A DNA stretch of 51,566 nt, taken from positions 1-51,566 of the forward strand of contig NZ_JAPDMV010000022.1 of the NCBI RefSeq assembly GCF_026319305.1, written 5' to 3'. The notes under the pieces are model-generated. The model searched no databases and was not told the DNA's origin. It saw nothing but the letters and a program-made list of their open reading frames with translations. Each line of letters begins with the position of its first letter. The first letter of the stretch is position 1. Below, in pieces: positions 14,833-24,168 of the stretch. The stretch comes from Methylophaga sp. OBS4. GTDB lineage: Bacteria; Pseudomonadota; Gammaproteobacteria; Nitrosococcales; Methylophagaceae. Both the position numbers and the translations under genes were made by a program.

Positions 14833-15477
14833 CTATTTCCTTCCAACTGCGATGTATACAAAGCCACCATATACTTCTGTCATCGTTACGTTCTTGAAAT
14901 ACCTATTCATCACCTCCCACGGTCTTTGTTCTGTAAGGTCCAATGACACGCCAAACGGTTTGGTGATTGCGACGCCTATTTTTGCCATCCAAAGTGGCCA
15001 GCGCTCAGGCTTCTTGAGATCCAATATGACAAATCGGCCACCGCTGACAAGACTATTTGCTGCGCGCTTGATAATAGCCTCGTAGTCAGGAATTAGCGTC
15101 AATGCTAATGTTGAAATGACGCCTTTTGTGCTGGACGGGAAGACATATTTCGCTGCGTCACTCTGGACTAGTTGCACGTTTTCCCAACCACTTCGCTCGA
15201 CTCTTTGTTTAGCCTTTTCCAGCATGGCATCCGTGAGGTCAACGCCAATAAGATGGCCGGTATTGCCGATCGATTGAAGTAAATATTTAAAGTTAAGTCC
15301 GGTGCCACACCCGATCTCGATTACGGTATCACCGACTTCCAGTGCTAGTTCCGACACCGCCATTTTTCGGTATTTCGTCTCCCGGAAGCCGATAAGATAA
15401 TAGGCATTTGCCGAAAAGTCGTACCAACCGGCACGCTTCCGGTACAGGCCACGAATAGCTTCTTTGGTTAAGGCCAT
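14833..15477 (-). CDS. cassette 1: class I SAM-dependent methyltransferase
   Basis: A 214-residue Rossmann methyltransferase. TVIEIGCGTGLNFKYL (residues 50-65) is motif I, GVDLTDAMLEKA the acidic loop, and STLALTLIPDY and GGRFVILDLKKPERWP are post-motif strands. The N-terminal RKRAGWYDFSANAYYLIGF resembles phosphatidylethanolamine/UbiE-like methyltransferases, so a lipid or quinone-type small substrate is possible. The substrate is not decidable. First cassette, so it is nearest the candidate cassette promoter. Confidence 0.8.
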   Translation of the reverse strand: MALTKEAIRGLYRKRAGWYDFSANAYYLIGFRETKYRKMAVSELALEVGDTVIEIGCGTGLNFKYLLQSIGNTGHLIGVDLTDAMLEKAKQRVERSGWENVQLVQSDAAKYVFPSSTKGVISTLALTLIPDYEAIIKRAANSLVSGGRFVILDLKKPERWPLWMAKIGVAITKPFGVSLDLTEQRPWEVMNRYFKNVTMTEVYGGFVYIAVGRK

Positions 15478-15540
15478 TGTAGTTGAGCTCTAACAGTGTG
15501 TTATACGGCATGCCGTATAGAACCTTTCTAGACTGCATGC

Positions 15541-15569
15541 CGTATAGATCATTTTTACATGGTTGACAG
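15541..15569 (-). promoter_or_regulatory. candidate cassette promoter Pc
   Basis: On the minus strand CTGTCA (15564-15569) and TATACG (15541-15546) are 17 bases apart and point into the cassettes. Each matches its sigma-70 hexamer at four of six positions. The -10 lies within the second direct repeat. Confidence 0.35.
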
Positions 15570-15592
15570 ATAGTATCTGTCACCGCTAATTT
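15563..15592 (+). promoter_or_regulatory. candidate intI promoter
   Basis: A perfect TTGACA at 15563-15568 is followed 18 bases later by TAATTT (15587-15592), upstream of the integrase gene. The -10 is weak. The inverted repeat at 15565-15581 lies inside the spacer and could block it if bound. Confidence 0.4.
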
Positions 15593-15632
15593 CTTTACAT
15601 ATTGTCTTAACTATAAACGAAAGGATTCGTTG

Positions 15633-17015
15633 ATGACATCCCAACAAATATCCCAAGTTATTCCTGCGGAGCTAGTCCAGCCACTTTTCAATAAAATCAA
15701 TACATTAGCTAAATCACAGAAACATGCGCACTGGTATATGCGTAGGGTTGAGGAATACCTCTCTGTCCGTTCACGCCGCCCAGTGTCTGATCATACCGCT
15801 GATGAAATTACCGGCTGGTTTTCCGATCTAGGCCGCAAAGCCACACTAACCGATTGGCAGTTCAGGCAGTGCGTTGAAGCCGTTGGTATTCTGATGCGGG
15901 TTGCTCAGGCCCCAGCGTTCAAACAGGTAGATTGGAAATTCTGGTTGTCCGGCGGTAAGCCTCTCGAAACCAATCACTCAACGACCGGTCGTGACAACGC
16001 TCCGGTAAAGGCTGTTCTGCCTGCCGCGGATAATCCTCCACAGGTGGAGGGAACAGCCGAAGATTCCGAACTGCTTGACGCCTATATTCGGGCAGTTCGC
16101 GTTCAAGGATTGGCTTACAAAACCGAACAAAGCTACAGCATATGGCTGCGAAAGTACTTGTCTTTTTGTACACGACACAGCGTTGACGCACACAGTGCCG
16201 ACACTGTCCGATCCTTTCTTGAGTATCTGGTGCTTGAGCGTAATGTGGCGGCCAGTACGCAGAATCAGGCATTGAACGCTCTGGTGTTCCTGTTCCGTCA
16301 TGTATTCAGTACAGAGTTGGGCGAGCTCGGGGAGTTTGCTTACTCGAAGCGCCCCCGCCGTTTGCCAGTTGTACTGACTCGCCAGGAGGTTCAGGCGTTG
16401 TTGTCTCAAGTAAGCGGACGTAACGCGATGATGGCGTCGCTGCTCTACGGCACGGGTATGCGGCTGATGGAGGCTGTCCGGCTGCGTGTCCAGGATATTG
16501 ACTTCGGCTATCGCCAAATTATGGTACGTAACACCAAGGGTAACAAGGACAGGGTAACGCCACTGCCGGAGCGTTTGATCGAACCTTTAATTAGGCACAT
16601 GGAAAAGACCCGCCAGCTCCACGAGCAGGATCTGGCACAAGGATTCGGTGACGTGTGGCTGCCCGATGCGTTGAGTCGCAAATGGCCGAACGCGGCATCC
16701 AGTTGGGAATGGCAGTATGTGTTCCCCAGTGCTCGGCTGGCCGTCGATCCTCGCAGTGGCAAAACGCGGCGTCACCATATGCATGAGTCGGTATTGCAGA
16801 AAGCGGTCAAAAGCGCGGCACGGGCAGCAGGTTTGACCAAGCGCGTTAACTGCCACACCTTGCGCCACTCCTTTGCTACGCATCTATTGGAGACAGGTTA
16901 CGATATCCGCACAGTTCAAGAATTGTTGGGGCATGCGGACGTATCCACGACGATGATCTACACTCATGTGCTGAACCGTGGTGGCGCCGGTGTACGTAGT
17001 CCTTTAGATCTGTGA
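15633..17015 (+). CDS. intI: integron integrase IntI with N-terminal extension
   Basis: Tyrosine recombinase of 460 residues. The catalytic set is complete: R277 ([13 protein letters not shown]), H408-R411 ([16 protein letters not shown]), H434 ([10 protein letters not shown]) and Y443 ([11 protein letters not shown]). The integron-specific insertion is present ([20 protein letters not shown], residues 342-361). The usual start of IntI proteins corresponds to about residue 145 here ([20 protein letters not shown]). The first ~140 residues add a helical domain ([20 protein letters not shown]...) and a linker. ATG at 15633 follows AAAGGA by eight bases; a TTG just before it is in frame. Divergent from the cassettes. 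Confidence 0.95.
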   Translation: MTSQQISQVIPAELVQPLFNKINTLAKSQKHAHWYMRRVEEYLSVRSRRPVSDHTADEITGWFSDLGRKATLTDWQFRQCVEAVGILMRVAQAPAFKQVDWKFWLSGGKPLETNHSTTGRDNAPVKAVLPAADNPPQVEGTAEDSELLDAYIRAVRVQGLAYKTEQSYSIWLRKYLSFCTRHSVDAHSADTVRSFLEYLVLERNVAASTQNQALNALVFLFRHVFSTELGELGEFAYSKRPRRLPVVLTRQEVQALLSQVSGRNAMMASLLYGTGMRLMEAVRLRVQDIDFGYRQIMVRNTKGNKDRVTPLPERLIEPLIRHMEKTRQLHEQDLAQGFGDVWLPDALSRKWPNAASSWEWQYVFPSARLAVDPRSGKTRRHHMHESVLQKAVKSAARAAGLTKRVNCHTLRHSFATHLLETGYDIRTVQELLGHADVSTTMIYTHVLNRGGAGVRSPLDL

Positions 17016-17179
17016 ACCCCATACCTCTTACCGGCCTGGATTTTTTGACCGACCACCAGCAGGACAGTCCTACGTATGACTGGGATGGATTGCCAGGATA
17101 CAAATAATAAAAATTCGCTGAATATAATGAGCCATCATCATTGATGAAGATGGAAACTCAATAGCCTATAGGAAAAACC

Positions 17180-18499
17180 TTGCAAAACGAAAACGCGAAT
17201 ATCTCCCATAAAAAAGTCTGGGCGATTGCCGGCCCGATGATTCTGGCTAACCTGTCTACGCCGCTTTTAGGCATGGTGGATACTGCCGTGGTCGGTCATC
17301 TGCAGTCGCCGATTTATCTGGGGGCAGTCGCTTTAGGCACCGTGTTGTTTAGCTTTTTATTCTGGGGTTTTGGTTTTCTGCGTATGGTCACTACCGGCCT
17401 GACATCGCAGGCAAACGGCAAACAAGCTGAAAAGGAACTACACGCGGTACTGGTTCAATCGGGCCTGCTGGCGCTGATCATTGCTGCCTTGCTGCTGTTG
17501 TTGCAGTCGCCCATAGCGTGGCTGGCGTTTAAGTTGATTGATGGCAGTCCGCAGGTACTGGAACAGGCACAAATTTATTACCAAATTCGGATCTGGAGCG
17601 CACCTGCCACTTTGGTCAACTACGTTATTCTGGGCTGGCTGATCGGGCAGGAGGCTTCTCGTTCCGCGTTACTGATGGTGCTGGTGATCAATCTCAGCAA
17701 CATTGTTTTTGATCTGCTGCTGGTCAATCAGTTTGGCATGAAAGCCGATGGTGTCGCCTTAGCTTCAGTGATAGCTGAATATACCGGTTTGCTGTTGGCA
17801 CTGTTCCTGTTGAAAAAGCGTCATATTCACCTGGCAGGCATCAAACTGCTGGCAGAACTCAAACTCCTGCTGATAAACAGACAGGATTTAAACCTGCATG
17901 GCAATTTCATGCTGCGGACTTTGTGCCTGATTTTCAGTTTCGCCTTTTTTACCAATCAAGGCGCGCAGCAGGGAGATATTACGCTGGCAGCCAATATGGT
18001 ACTGCTTAACTTTATTACCTTTATGGCTTATGTGCTGGATGGTTTTGCCAATGCCACCGAAGTCATGAGTGGCAAAGCGATTGGACGTAATGACAAGGCC
18101 CAGCTGAAACGCAGTTTGCTTCTGAATGGTTTCTGGTCGGTGCTGGTCGCATTATTGTTCAGCCTCAGTTATTACCTGCTGGGTGACGCTATCATTTCAC
18201 TGCTGACCAGTATTGAGGAAGTCGCGGCACAGGCCGCAATCTATCTGCCCTGGGTGATGCTGGCACCGGTTATTGGGGTGTGGTCATACCTGTTTGACGG
18301 TTTGTTTGTCGGTGCGACACTGGGCCGGGAAATGCGCAATACCATGCTGTTTTCGACGTTTTGCTGCTATTTGCCGGCCTGGTATTTATTGCAACCCTGG
18401 GGAAACCATGGTTTATGGGCGGCGTTGATTATATTGCTGGCAGCGCGCGGACTTAGCCAAAGCGTTTATCTACCCAGGATTATGCGCGAGTCTGTCTAA
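17180..18499 (+). CDS. dinF: MATE-family exporter, DinF-like
   Basis: A 439-residue, 12-helix inner-membrane antiporter of the multidrug and toxin extrusion family. The N-terminal KKVWAIAGPMILANLSTPLLG and DTAVVGHL are characteristic, and GFLRMVTTGLTSQANG matches the DinF branch. The start is TTG, seven bases after AGGA; there is no better ATG nearby. It is outside the integron, 164 bases beyond the integrase, and is codirectional with it. Substrate unknown. Confidence 0.88.
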   Translation: MQNENANISHKKVWAIAGPMILANLSTPLLGMVDTAVVGHLQSPIYLGAVALGTVLFSFLFWGFGFLRMVTTGLTSQANGKQAEKELHAVLVQSGLLALIIAALLLLLQSPIAWLAFKLIDGSPQVLEQAQIYYQIRIWSAPATLVNYVILGWLIGQEASRSALLMVLVINLSNIVFDLLLVNQFGMKADGVALASVIAEYTGLLLALFLLKKRHIHLAGIKLLAELKLLLINRQDLNLHGNFMLRTLCLIFSFAFFTNQGAQQGDITLAANMVLLNFITFMAYVLDGFANATEVMSGKAIGRNDKAQLKRSLLLNGFWSVLVALLFSLSYYLLGDAIISLLTSIEEVAAQAAIYLPWVMLAPVIGVWSYLFDGLFVGATLGREMRNTMLFSTFCCYLPAWYLLQPWGNHGLWAALIILLAARGLSQSVYLPRIMRESV

Positions 18500-18560
18500 C
18501 AAGCAGATATAAAAAAACGCCCTGCCCCTAAGGACACGACGTTTTCAGTGATGGACAAGA

Positions 18561-18764
18561 TCAAATCGGCTTATCGTTATCACCCCAGTTATCCTTGCTG
18601 CCGCGCCGATCTGCTTTGGTACGTCTGTCATCCTTGTCAGGTTCAAAGCGAATCATGTCACGCCGGTCATCTCCCGAACGGCGCGGACCTTTGCGACGCT
18701 CTTCTTCACCGGTGCGGTGCTTGTGAGCTTCTTCCTTCACCCATTCATGATCTTTGTCTGCCAT
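18561..18764 (-). CDS. small, highly charged protein of unknown function
   Basis: A 67-residue protein with extreme charge and repeated double-arginine motifs (ERRKGPRRSGDDRRD, DKDDRRTKADRRG), no hydrophobic segment. GGAGGT lies five bases before the ATG at 18764 (two bases before an alternative ATG at 18767), so translation is well supported. It follows the pseudouridine synthase gene by 12 bases and may be cotranscribed. Nucleic acid or polyanion binding is plausible, but unproven. Confidence 0.65.
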   Translation of the reverse strand: MADKDHEWVKEEAHKHRTGEEERRKGPRRSGDDRRDMIRFEPDKDDRRTKADRRGSKDNWGDNDKPI

Positions 18765-18776
18765 CATTGACCTCCA

Positions 18777-19655
18777 TTAATCTTCTAGCATTGAAACTAC
18801 TCCCGCCGGGCCGGGATTGTCAATTAACAGGTTAAATGTTTTGGTTTCGCCGGTGAACGGACAGGTAAATGACAAATAATAAGCAGTAAGTTGCAGGTTG
18901 TCCTGCTGCAAAGGCTGTCCATAAAGCCTGTCACCGACAACGGGATAGCCCAGATAAGCGGCGTGACGTCGAATCTGATGTTTTCGGCCGGTTTCGATTC
19001 TGACATCCAGCAATGAGCGGTTGCGCTCGGCATCAAAACGTAATCTGGTGAAATAGCTGACGGCGCTGCGTCCATCGAGCGCTTCGTCAACGCGCAGCGG
19101 CTGCTGCTCGGTGGCCGTTGCCGGAAACGCGCCTTCTACCCATATCCGATAGCGTTTATCAATCTCCCGGCTCTGAAACAACGCAGATAAAGCCGCTGCA
19201 GCCTGCTTTTCATGTGCCACGATAATCAAACCGTTGGCCGCCCGATCCAGCCGATGCACCACAAAAGCATTACGTTGCGGCTGCAAATGCTGCTCCGCCC
19301 AGCGTGTCACGGTGCAATGATCGCCCCATTTGGAGCCTTGCGACAATAAACCATACGGTTTATTCCAGATACTGTACCGGCCCAGATCCGCTATCAGCTG
19401 CGGCGGCACCGGCTCACGCGCCAATACAGCCTGGTCATAATAAAGATGTAGCGTTTCAGATTGATGCAGGCTGCGTTTGGCCCGGCGCAGTCGCTGCGTT
19501 TTTTTGCCTTTGCTGATCCAGACAGCGCCTTTGAGCATGATGCTTTTGATCTGCTGCTTGGACAGGCCGCTTGCATCAGCCAGTAAATCAACAGCAAGAA
19601 TCCCGTTACCGGGTACAGAAATATGTTTCTCAAAACGTTCAGCGTGATCAGACAT
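18777..19655 (-). CDS. RluA-family pseudouridine synthase
   Basis: RNA pseudouridine synthase (292 residues). An N-terminal S4-like region (LSKQQIKSIMLKGAVWISKG) precedes the catalytic domain with FVVHRLDRAANGLIIVAHEK, where the Asp in HRLD is catalytic, and GRKHQIRRHAAYLGYPVVGD. Specific target (rRNA or tRNA) not decidable. I start at the ATG at 19655; a GTG at 19700 is in frame but falls inside the terminal repeat of an inserted element, so the shorter start is preferred. Confidence 0.88.
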   Translation of the reverse strand: MSDHAERFEKHISVPGNGILAVDLLADASGLSKQQIKSIMLKGAVWISKGKKTQRLRRAKRSLHQSETLHLYYDQAVLAREPVPPQLIADLGRYSIWNKPYGLLSQGSKWGDHCTVTRWAEQHLQPQRNAFVVHRLDRAANGLIIVAHEKQAAAALSALFQSREIDKRYRIWVEGAFPATATEQQPLRVDEALDGRSAVSYFTRLRFDAERNRSLLDVRIETGRKHQIRRHAAYLGYPVVGDRLYGQPLQQDNLQLTAYYLSFTCPFTGETKTFNLLIDNPGPAGVVSMLED

Positions 19656-19686
19656 TTTATGATTGGGCGCTTTGGCGTAGAATTTA

Positions 19687-19952
19687 GGGTCTGTTAACAC
19701 TAATTGAATATCCGCTGCTGGAGGTCGTTTTTGTTCCCGGCAAGGCGGAAGGAGTGAAGTCTAGTGATTCTACACGAACGACTGACAACGCCGCTGGGGG
19801 CAAAAATGGCCCCAGCCCTACGGGTTGTGGCTAAAATTCCGCCACTTTTCGTTATTCGTCGCTTATTTAGAATAACTAAACCGCACTCCTCATGCCTTAA
19901 TTGGCAAAATTTTAGTCACAACAGCGAACATTCAATTAGTGTTAACAGACCC
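19687..19952. mobile_element. MITE-like element with TA flanks
   Basis: 266 bases bounded by perfect 23-base inverted ends (19687-19709 and 19930-19952, starting GGGTCTGTTAACAC). Pairing continues imperfectly about ten bases further in. Both ends are flanked by TA, as expected for a Tc1/mariner-IS630-type target duplication. No transposase gene is inside. It fills the gap between the pseudouridine synthase and DUF4124 genes and so covers their promoter region. Confidence 0.75.
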
Positions 19953-19974
19953 TATTATTTAAACGGTGCGAGCT

Positions 19975-20433
19975 ATGGTTATACCTGATTTCAAACAATT
20001 TTGCTTTGCTTTGCTGGCATTAGTGTTCTCTTTCTGCGCCAGTGCCGAAATATTCAAATGGGTGGATGAGAACGGCCAAACCCATTATTCCGAGCAACCT
20101 CCTGCCGGCCGGGCAGCAGAACAAATCGATGTTCCGCCACCGCCACCCATTGACCCAGAGAGCGCGCAAGAGGAAGTGGATGCCTTGATCGAAAAACAAC
20201 AGGAAGAGGAGCGCCAGCGTCAGCTCGAACAGCAAAAAGCCGAAAAAGAAGCCCAGCAACAAGCGATTATTGATGAAAATTGCCGCATCGCCAGAGAAAA
20301 CCTGCAAACCTACCAAAACAACCCCGGACGTCGGATAGTCGATGCTGACGGTAATGTCACCCGCATGGTGGAAGAAGAACGCCAGCAGAAAATGCAGGAA
20401 TTTCAGCAACAAATAGACCGTTATTGCCAATAA
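19975..20433 (+). CDS. DUF4124-domain secreted protein
   Basis: A 152-residue protein. A signal peptide (FKQFCFALLALVFSFCASA) precedes a DUF4124 segment, EIFKWVDENGQTHYSEQPP, common in proteobacterial periplasmic proteins. A proline-rich stretch is followed by a long charged coiled coil (EEVDALIEKQQEEERQRQ...) and a C-terminal RRIVDADGNVTRM. Function unknown. ATG at 19975 chosen; a GTG at 19966 is in frame. It is ten bases before the tautomerase gene. Confidence 0.8.
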   Translation: MVIPDFKQFCFALLALVFSFCASAEIFKWVDENGQTHYSEQPPAGRAAEQIDVPPPPPIDPESAQEEVDALIEKQQEEERQRQLEQQKAEKEAQQQAIIDENCRIARENLQTYQNNPGRRIVDADGNVTRMVEEERQQKMQEFQQQIDRYCQ

Positions 20434-20443
20434 GGAGAACGTT

Positions 20444-20779
20444 ATGCCCTATCTCAATATTGTGACCAATCAGGAAGTCCGGGACCAGGCCGCCTTACTG
20501 AAAGCTGCCAGTCAGGCTGTATCCAAAGCATCTGGCAAACCTGAAAGCTATGTGATGGTTGCTGTCGAACAAAAAGCCAATATGCTGTTTGGCGGCACTG
20601 ATGCCCCAACCGCAATTCTGGATTATCGGGCATTGGGACTGCCGGGAGACCGACAGGCTTTTTCTGACGCCTTGTGTACACTTATCAACGAACAGCTGGG
20701 CATAGACGGCGGCCGTGTCTATATCAGCATGACTGACTCCGAACGTCAGAACTGGGGCTGGAATCACAGCACTTTTTAA
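20444..20779 (+). CDS. MIF-like (phenylpyruvate) tautomerase
   Basis: A 111-residue protein of the macrophage migration inhibitory factor superfamily. The catalytic proline is at position 2 (MPYLNIVTNQ), exposed after removal of Met, and ESYVMVAVEQKANMLFGGTD and GGRVYISMTD match the MIF fold. Keto-enol tautomerase activity is likely; the physiological substrate is unknown. AAGGAG is six bases upstream of the ATG. Confidence 0.85.
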   Translation: MPYLNIVTNQEVRDQAALLKAASQAVSKASGKPESYVMVAVEQKANMLFGGTDAPTAILDYRALGLPGDRQAFSDALCTLINEQLGIDGGRVYISMTDSERQNWGWNHSTF

Positions 20780-20806
20780 CATAAAGCCAAACCATCATCT
20801 TTTGCG

Positions 20807-20834
20807 GGCACTGCTGAACATATTCAGCAGTGCC
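20807..20834 (+). terminator. hairpin terminator after tautomerase gene
   Basis: A perfect 12-bp stem (GGCACTGCTGAA and TTCAGCAGTGCC) with a CATA loop, in the gap before proS. The tail is TATTATTA, not a pure T-run, so termination may be partial. Confidence 0.55.
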
Positions 20835-20860
20835 TATTATTACAGGAACAACAACAAAAC

Positions 20861-22624
20861 ATGCGCGCCTCTAACCTGCTCATTTCCACTCTGAAAGAAA
20901 CACCCGCTGATGCCGAAATCGTCAGCCATCAGCTGATGCTTCGTGCCGGTCTGATTCGCCGTCTGGCTTCCGGGCTGTATACCTGGTTGCCGATGGGTCT
21001 CAAAATTCTCAGAAAAACGGAAGCGATTATCCGTGAAGAAATGGATGCTGCCGGCGCGCAGGAAGTCTTAATGCCCTCTGTGCAACCGGCAGAATTGTGG
21101 CAGGAAAGTCAGCGCTGGGAAAAATACGGCCCCGAGCTGCTGCGCCTGACCGATCGTCATCAACGTGAATTCTGCTATGGCCCCACGCATGAAGAAGTCA
21201 TTACCGATCTGGTGCGCCAGGAAATCCGCAGTTACAAGCAATTACCAGTCAATTTTTACCAGATTCAAACCAAGTTCCGTGATGAAATACGTCCTCGCTT
21301 TGGTTTGATGCGTGCCCGCGAGTTTCTGATGAAAGATGCCTATTCGTTCCATCTGGATCAGGCATCCTTGCAGCAAACCTACGATGACATGTTTGCCGCT
21401 TATAGCCGCATCTTTTCCCGGATTGGTTTGGATTTCCGTCCGGTACTGGCTGACACCGGCAGCATCGGCGGCAATGCCTCGCATGAGTTCCATGTGCTGG
21501 CCAGTTCCGGCGAAGACGCCATTGCCTTCAGTGATAAAAGTGATTACGCCGCCAACGTGGAACTGGCTGAAGCGGTGGCGCCGGCAGGCAAGCGTGCCGC
21601 AGCCACAGAAACCATGACCGCTGTCGACACGCCCAAACAACACACCATTGAAGAAGTCAGCGCCTTTCTGAAAAAACCGGCGGCACAATGCTTGAAAACC
21701 CTGCTGGTTGAAGGTACAGAAGAAGGCACGGTGGTGGCCCTGGTTATTCGTGGCGATCATGAGTTAAATGCCATTAAAGCCGAGAAACATCCGCTTGTCG
21801 CCTCGCCGCTCACCTTTGCCACGCCAGAACAGGTGCATGAATTCTGTGGTGCCAATATCGGCTCAATCGGCCCGGTGGGCCTGACTATTCCGCTATTGGT
21901 GGATCATGCCGCTGCCCATACCGCTGATTTTATCTGTGGTGCCAACGAGGACGACAAACATCTGACCGGGGTTAATTGGGGTCGGGACTTGCCTGAACCG
22001 CAAACAGCAGATCTGCGTAATGTGGTGGCCGGTGATCCCAGCCCTGATGGTCAGGGCAGTTTGGACATCGCCCGTGGTATTGAGGTCGGCCATATCTTCC
22101 AGCTGGGCGACAATTACAGCAGCAAGCTTAACGCGGTGGTATTGACCGAATCCGGTAAATCCCAGGTCATCACCATGGGTTGTTATGGTATCGGCGTGTC
22201 ACGCGTTGTCGCCGCCGCCATTGAACAGAACAATGATGATCGCGGCATTATCTGGCCAGAGGCGATTGCACCTTACCAAGTGGTCCTGATACCGGTAAAT
22301 GCCCATAAATCCGCGCGCGTTCGGGAAAAAGCCGAAGAAATATACCAGCAGTTACGCGCTGCCGGTGTTGATGTTTTGCTGGACGATCGCGGCCTGCGGC
22401 CGGGTGTTGCCTTTGCCGATATGGAACTGATTGGTATTCCGCACCGCTTGATTCTCGGCGAGCGTGGCCTGGATAGCGGTATGATTGAATATAAATCACG
22501 CAAAACCGGTGAAGGCGAAGAACTCCCTATTGATAACGTTATTACCGCCATCACCGCCAAATTGGCAAAAGCTGAGAGTGAAGCCCCTAAACTATCCGAG
22601 TGCGATAAAAAACAGGCCATATGA
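20861..22624 (+). CDS. proS: prolyl-tRNA synthetase
   Basis: Class II aminoacyl-tRNA synthetase (587 residues) charging tRNA-Pro. Motif 2 region [21 protein letters not shown] is at about residue 140; the editing (INS) domain occupies roughly 220-380; and the anticodon-binding domain is C-terminal ([24 protein letters not shown]). Size and layout are the bacterial type. Its stop codon overlaps the fumarase start (ATGA). Confidence 0.97.
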   Translation: MRASNLLISTLKETPADAEIVSHQLMLRAGLIRRLASGLYTWLPMGLKILRKTEAIIREEMDAAGAQEVLMPSVQPAELWQESQRWEKYGPELLRLTDRHQREFCYGPTHEEVITDLVRQEIRSYKQLPVNFYQIQTKFRDEIRPRFGLMRAREFLMKDAYSFHLDQASLQQTYDDMFAAYSRIFSRIGLDFRPVLADTGSIGGNASHEFHVLASSGEDAIAFSDKSDYAANVELAEAVAPAGKRAAATETMTAVDTPKQHTIEEVSAFLKKPAAQCLKTLLVEGTEEGTVVALVIRGDHELNAIKAEKHPLVASPLTFATPEQVHEFCGANIGSIGPVGLTIPLLVDHAAAHTADFICGANEDDKHLTGVNWGRDLPEPQTADLRNVVAGDPSPDGQGSLDIARGIEVGHIFQLGDNYSSKLNAVVLTESGKSQVITMGCYGIGVSRVVAAAIEQNNDDRGIIWPEAIAPYQVVLIPVNAHKSARVREKAEEIYQQLRAAGVDVLLDDRGLRPGVAFADMELIGIPHRLILGERGLDSGMIEYKSRKTGEGEELPIDNVITAITAKLAKAESEAPKLSECDKKQAI

Positions 22625-24141
22625 TTACCATTACTGAAAACGACTTTATTGACAGCATCGCAGACGCTTTGCAGTTTATCGCCTGCTATCACCCCAAGGA
22701 TTTTATTCAGGCAATGAGCCGGGCTTATGAACGGGAACAATCACCGGCGGCCAAGGATGCCATTGCCCAGATTCTGGTCAACTCCCGTATGTGCGCAGAA
22801 AACAAACGTCCTATTTGTCAGGACACCGGTATCGTCAATGTTTTTGTCAAAGCCGGTATGAACGTACAGTGGCAGACCTCAATGAGCCTCGACGAAATGG
22901 TCAACGAAGGCGTGCGCCGGGCTTATCTGCACCCGGACAATGTATTGCGGGCTTCAGTGGTATCCGATCCACTGGGCAGCCGTACCAACACCGGCGATAA
23001 TACGCCGGCGGTGATTCACACCGAACTGGTACCCGGTGATACGGTTGAAATACACATTGCAGCCAAAGGCGGCGGCAGCGAAAACAAGGCCAAATTCACC
23101 ATTCTCAACCCCAGTGACAACCTGGTTGACTGGGTACTGGAGACGGTGCCGAAAATGGGGGCTGGCTGGTGCCCGCCGGGCATGCTGGGTATCGGTGTCG
23201 GCGGTACCGCTGAAAAAGCCATGTTGATGGCAAAAGAATCGCTGATGCACCCGATTGATATTCAGGACTTGATTGAACGCGGCCCGACTACTGCCGCCGA
23301 AAAATTGCGGATAGAGCTTTATGAAAAGGTCAATCAGCTGGGTATCGGTGCACAAGGACTGGGCGGTATGACCACCGTGCTCGACGTCAAGGTGAACGAC
23401 TACCCGACCCATGCAGCTTCATTACCGGTAGCGATGATTCCTAACTGTGCGGCAACCCGCCATGTGCACTTTACGCTTGATGGCAGTGGCCCGGCACAAT
23501 TTGAGCCCCCTTCTTTGGCAGACTGGCCGGATATCACCTGGCAGGCAGCGGAGAACACCCGTCATGTGAATCTGGACACCGTCACCCAGGCTGATATTGA
23601 ACAATGGCAGCCGGGTGAAACGATTCTGTTAAGCGGCCATATGCTGACAGGCCGTGATGCTGCCCATAAAAAAATCGCTGACTTACTGGCTAAAGGTGAA
23701 GCCTTGCCGGCAGGGCTCGATTTCCATAATCGCTTTATTTATTATGTGGGTCCGGTCGATCCCATCAAAGGGGAAGTCGTCGGCCCTGCCGGCCCGACCA
23801 CCGCGACACGGATGGACAAGTTCACCGAAATGATGCTGTCACAAACCGGGCTGCTGGGTATGATTGGCAAAGCCGAACGCGGCAAAGACACGGTTGCCAG
23901 TATCAAAAAACATCAATCTGTTTATCTGATTGCCGTCGGTGGCGCGGCTTATCTGGTTTCCAAAGCGATCAAGTCATCACGGATGATTGCTTTCGAAGAA
24001 CTGGGGATGGAAGCTATTCGGGAATTCTATATTGAGAACATGCCGGTCACCGTTGCTGTCGACAGCCGCGGGCAGTCCGTTCATGAAACCGGCCCGAAAG
24101 AATGGCGTACCAAGCTCGCAGAGCTTACAATCAATTCATAA
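22621..24141 (+). CDS. class I fumarate hydratase
   Basis: Iron-sulfur, oxygen-sensitive fumarase (506 residues) interconverting fumarate and malate in the TCA cycle. [18 protein letters not shown] (about residue 60) carries a cluster cysteine; [18 protein letters not shown] another, and the C-terminal half has [21 protein letters not shown] and [16 protein letters not shown]. The arrangement (alpha then beta domain in one chain) is FumA/FumB-like. Translation is coupled to proS. Confidence 0.92.
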   Translation: MITITENDFIDSIADALQFIACYHPKDFIQAMSRAYEREQSPAAKDAIAQILVNSRMCAENKRPICQDTGIVNVFVKAGMNVQWQTSMSLDEMVNEGVRRAYLHPDNVLRASVVSDPLGSRTNTGDNTPAVIHTELVPGDTVEIHIAAKGGGSENKAKFTILNPSDNLVDWVLETVPKMGAGWCPPGMLGIGVGGTAEKAMLMAKESLMHPIDIQDLIERGPTTAAEKLRIELYEKVNQLGIGAQGLGGMTTVLDVKVNDYPTHAASLPVAMIPNCAATRHVHFTLDGSGPAQFEPPSLADWPDITWQAAENTRHVNLDTVTQADIEQWQPGETILLSGHMLTGRDAAHKKIADLLAKGEALPAGLDFHNRFIYYVGPVDPIKGEVVGPAGPTTATRMDKFTEMMLSQTGLLGMIGKAERGKDTVASIKKHQSVYLIAVGGAAYLVSKAIKSSRMIAFEELGMEAIREFYIENMPVTVAVDSRGQSVHETGPKEWRTKLAELTINS

Positions 24142-24168
24142 CAGCCTGTTCTATCCAAGGAGACGGTC

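Larger units (their letters stand above)
15478..15632. other. candidate attI site and intI/cassette regulatory region
   Basis: The cassette junction core (GTTAGAGC on the minus strand) is at 15487-15494. Two 14-base direct repeats, GCATGCCGTATAGA, at 15508-15521 and 15535-15548 resemble the paired integrase-binding repeats next to the core in attI1. A 17-base inverted repeat, GACAGATA and TATCTGTC around one G (15565-15581), overlaps the likely promoters. The layout is classical; function is inferred. Confidence 0.7.

Noticed and set aside
15565-15581. Palindrome as a LexA (SOS) box
   Set aside because: The half-sites read ACAG...CTGT, the reverse of CTGT-N8-ACAG, so it is not a LexA site although SOS control of intI is common.
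18510-18555. Terminator after the MATE gene
   Set aside because: AAAACG and CGTTTT could pair, but the loop is long and the stem short, so it is not supported.
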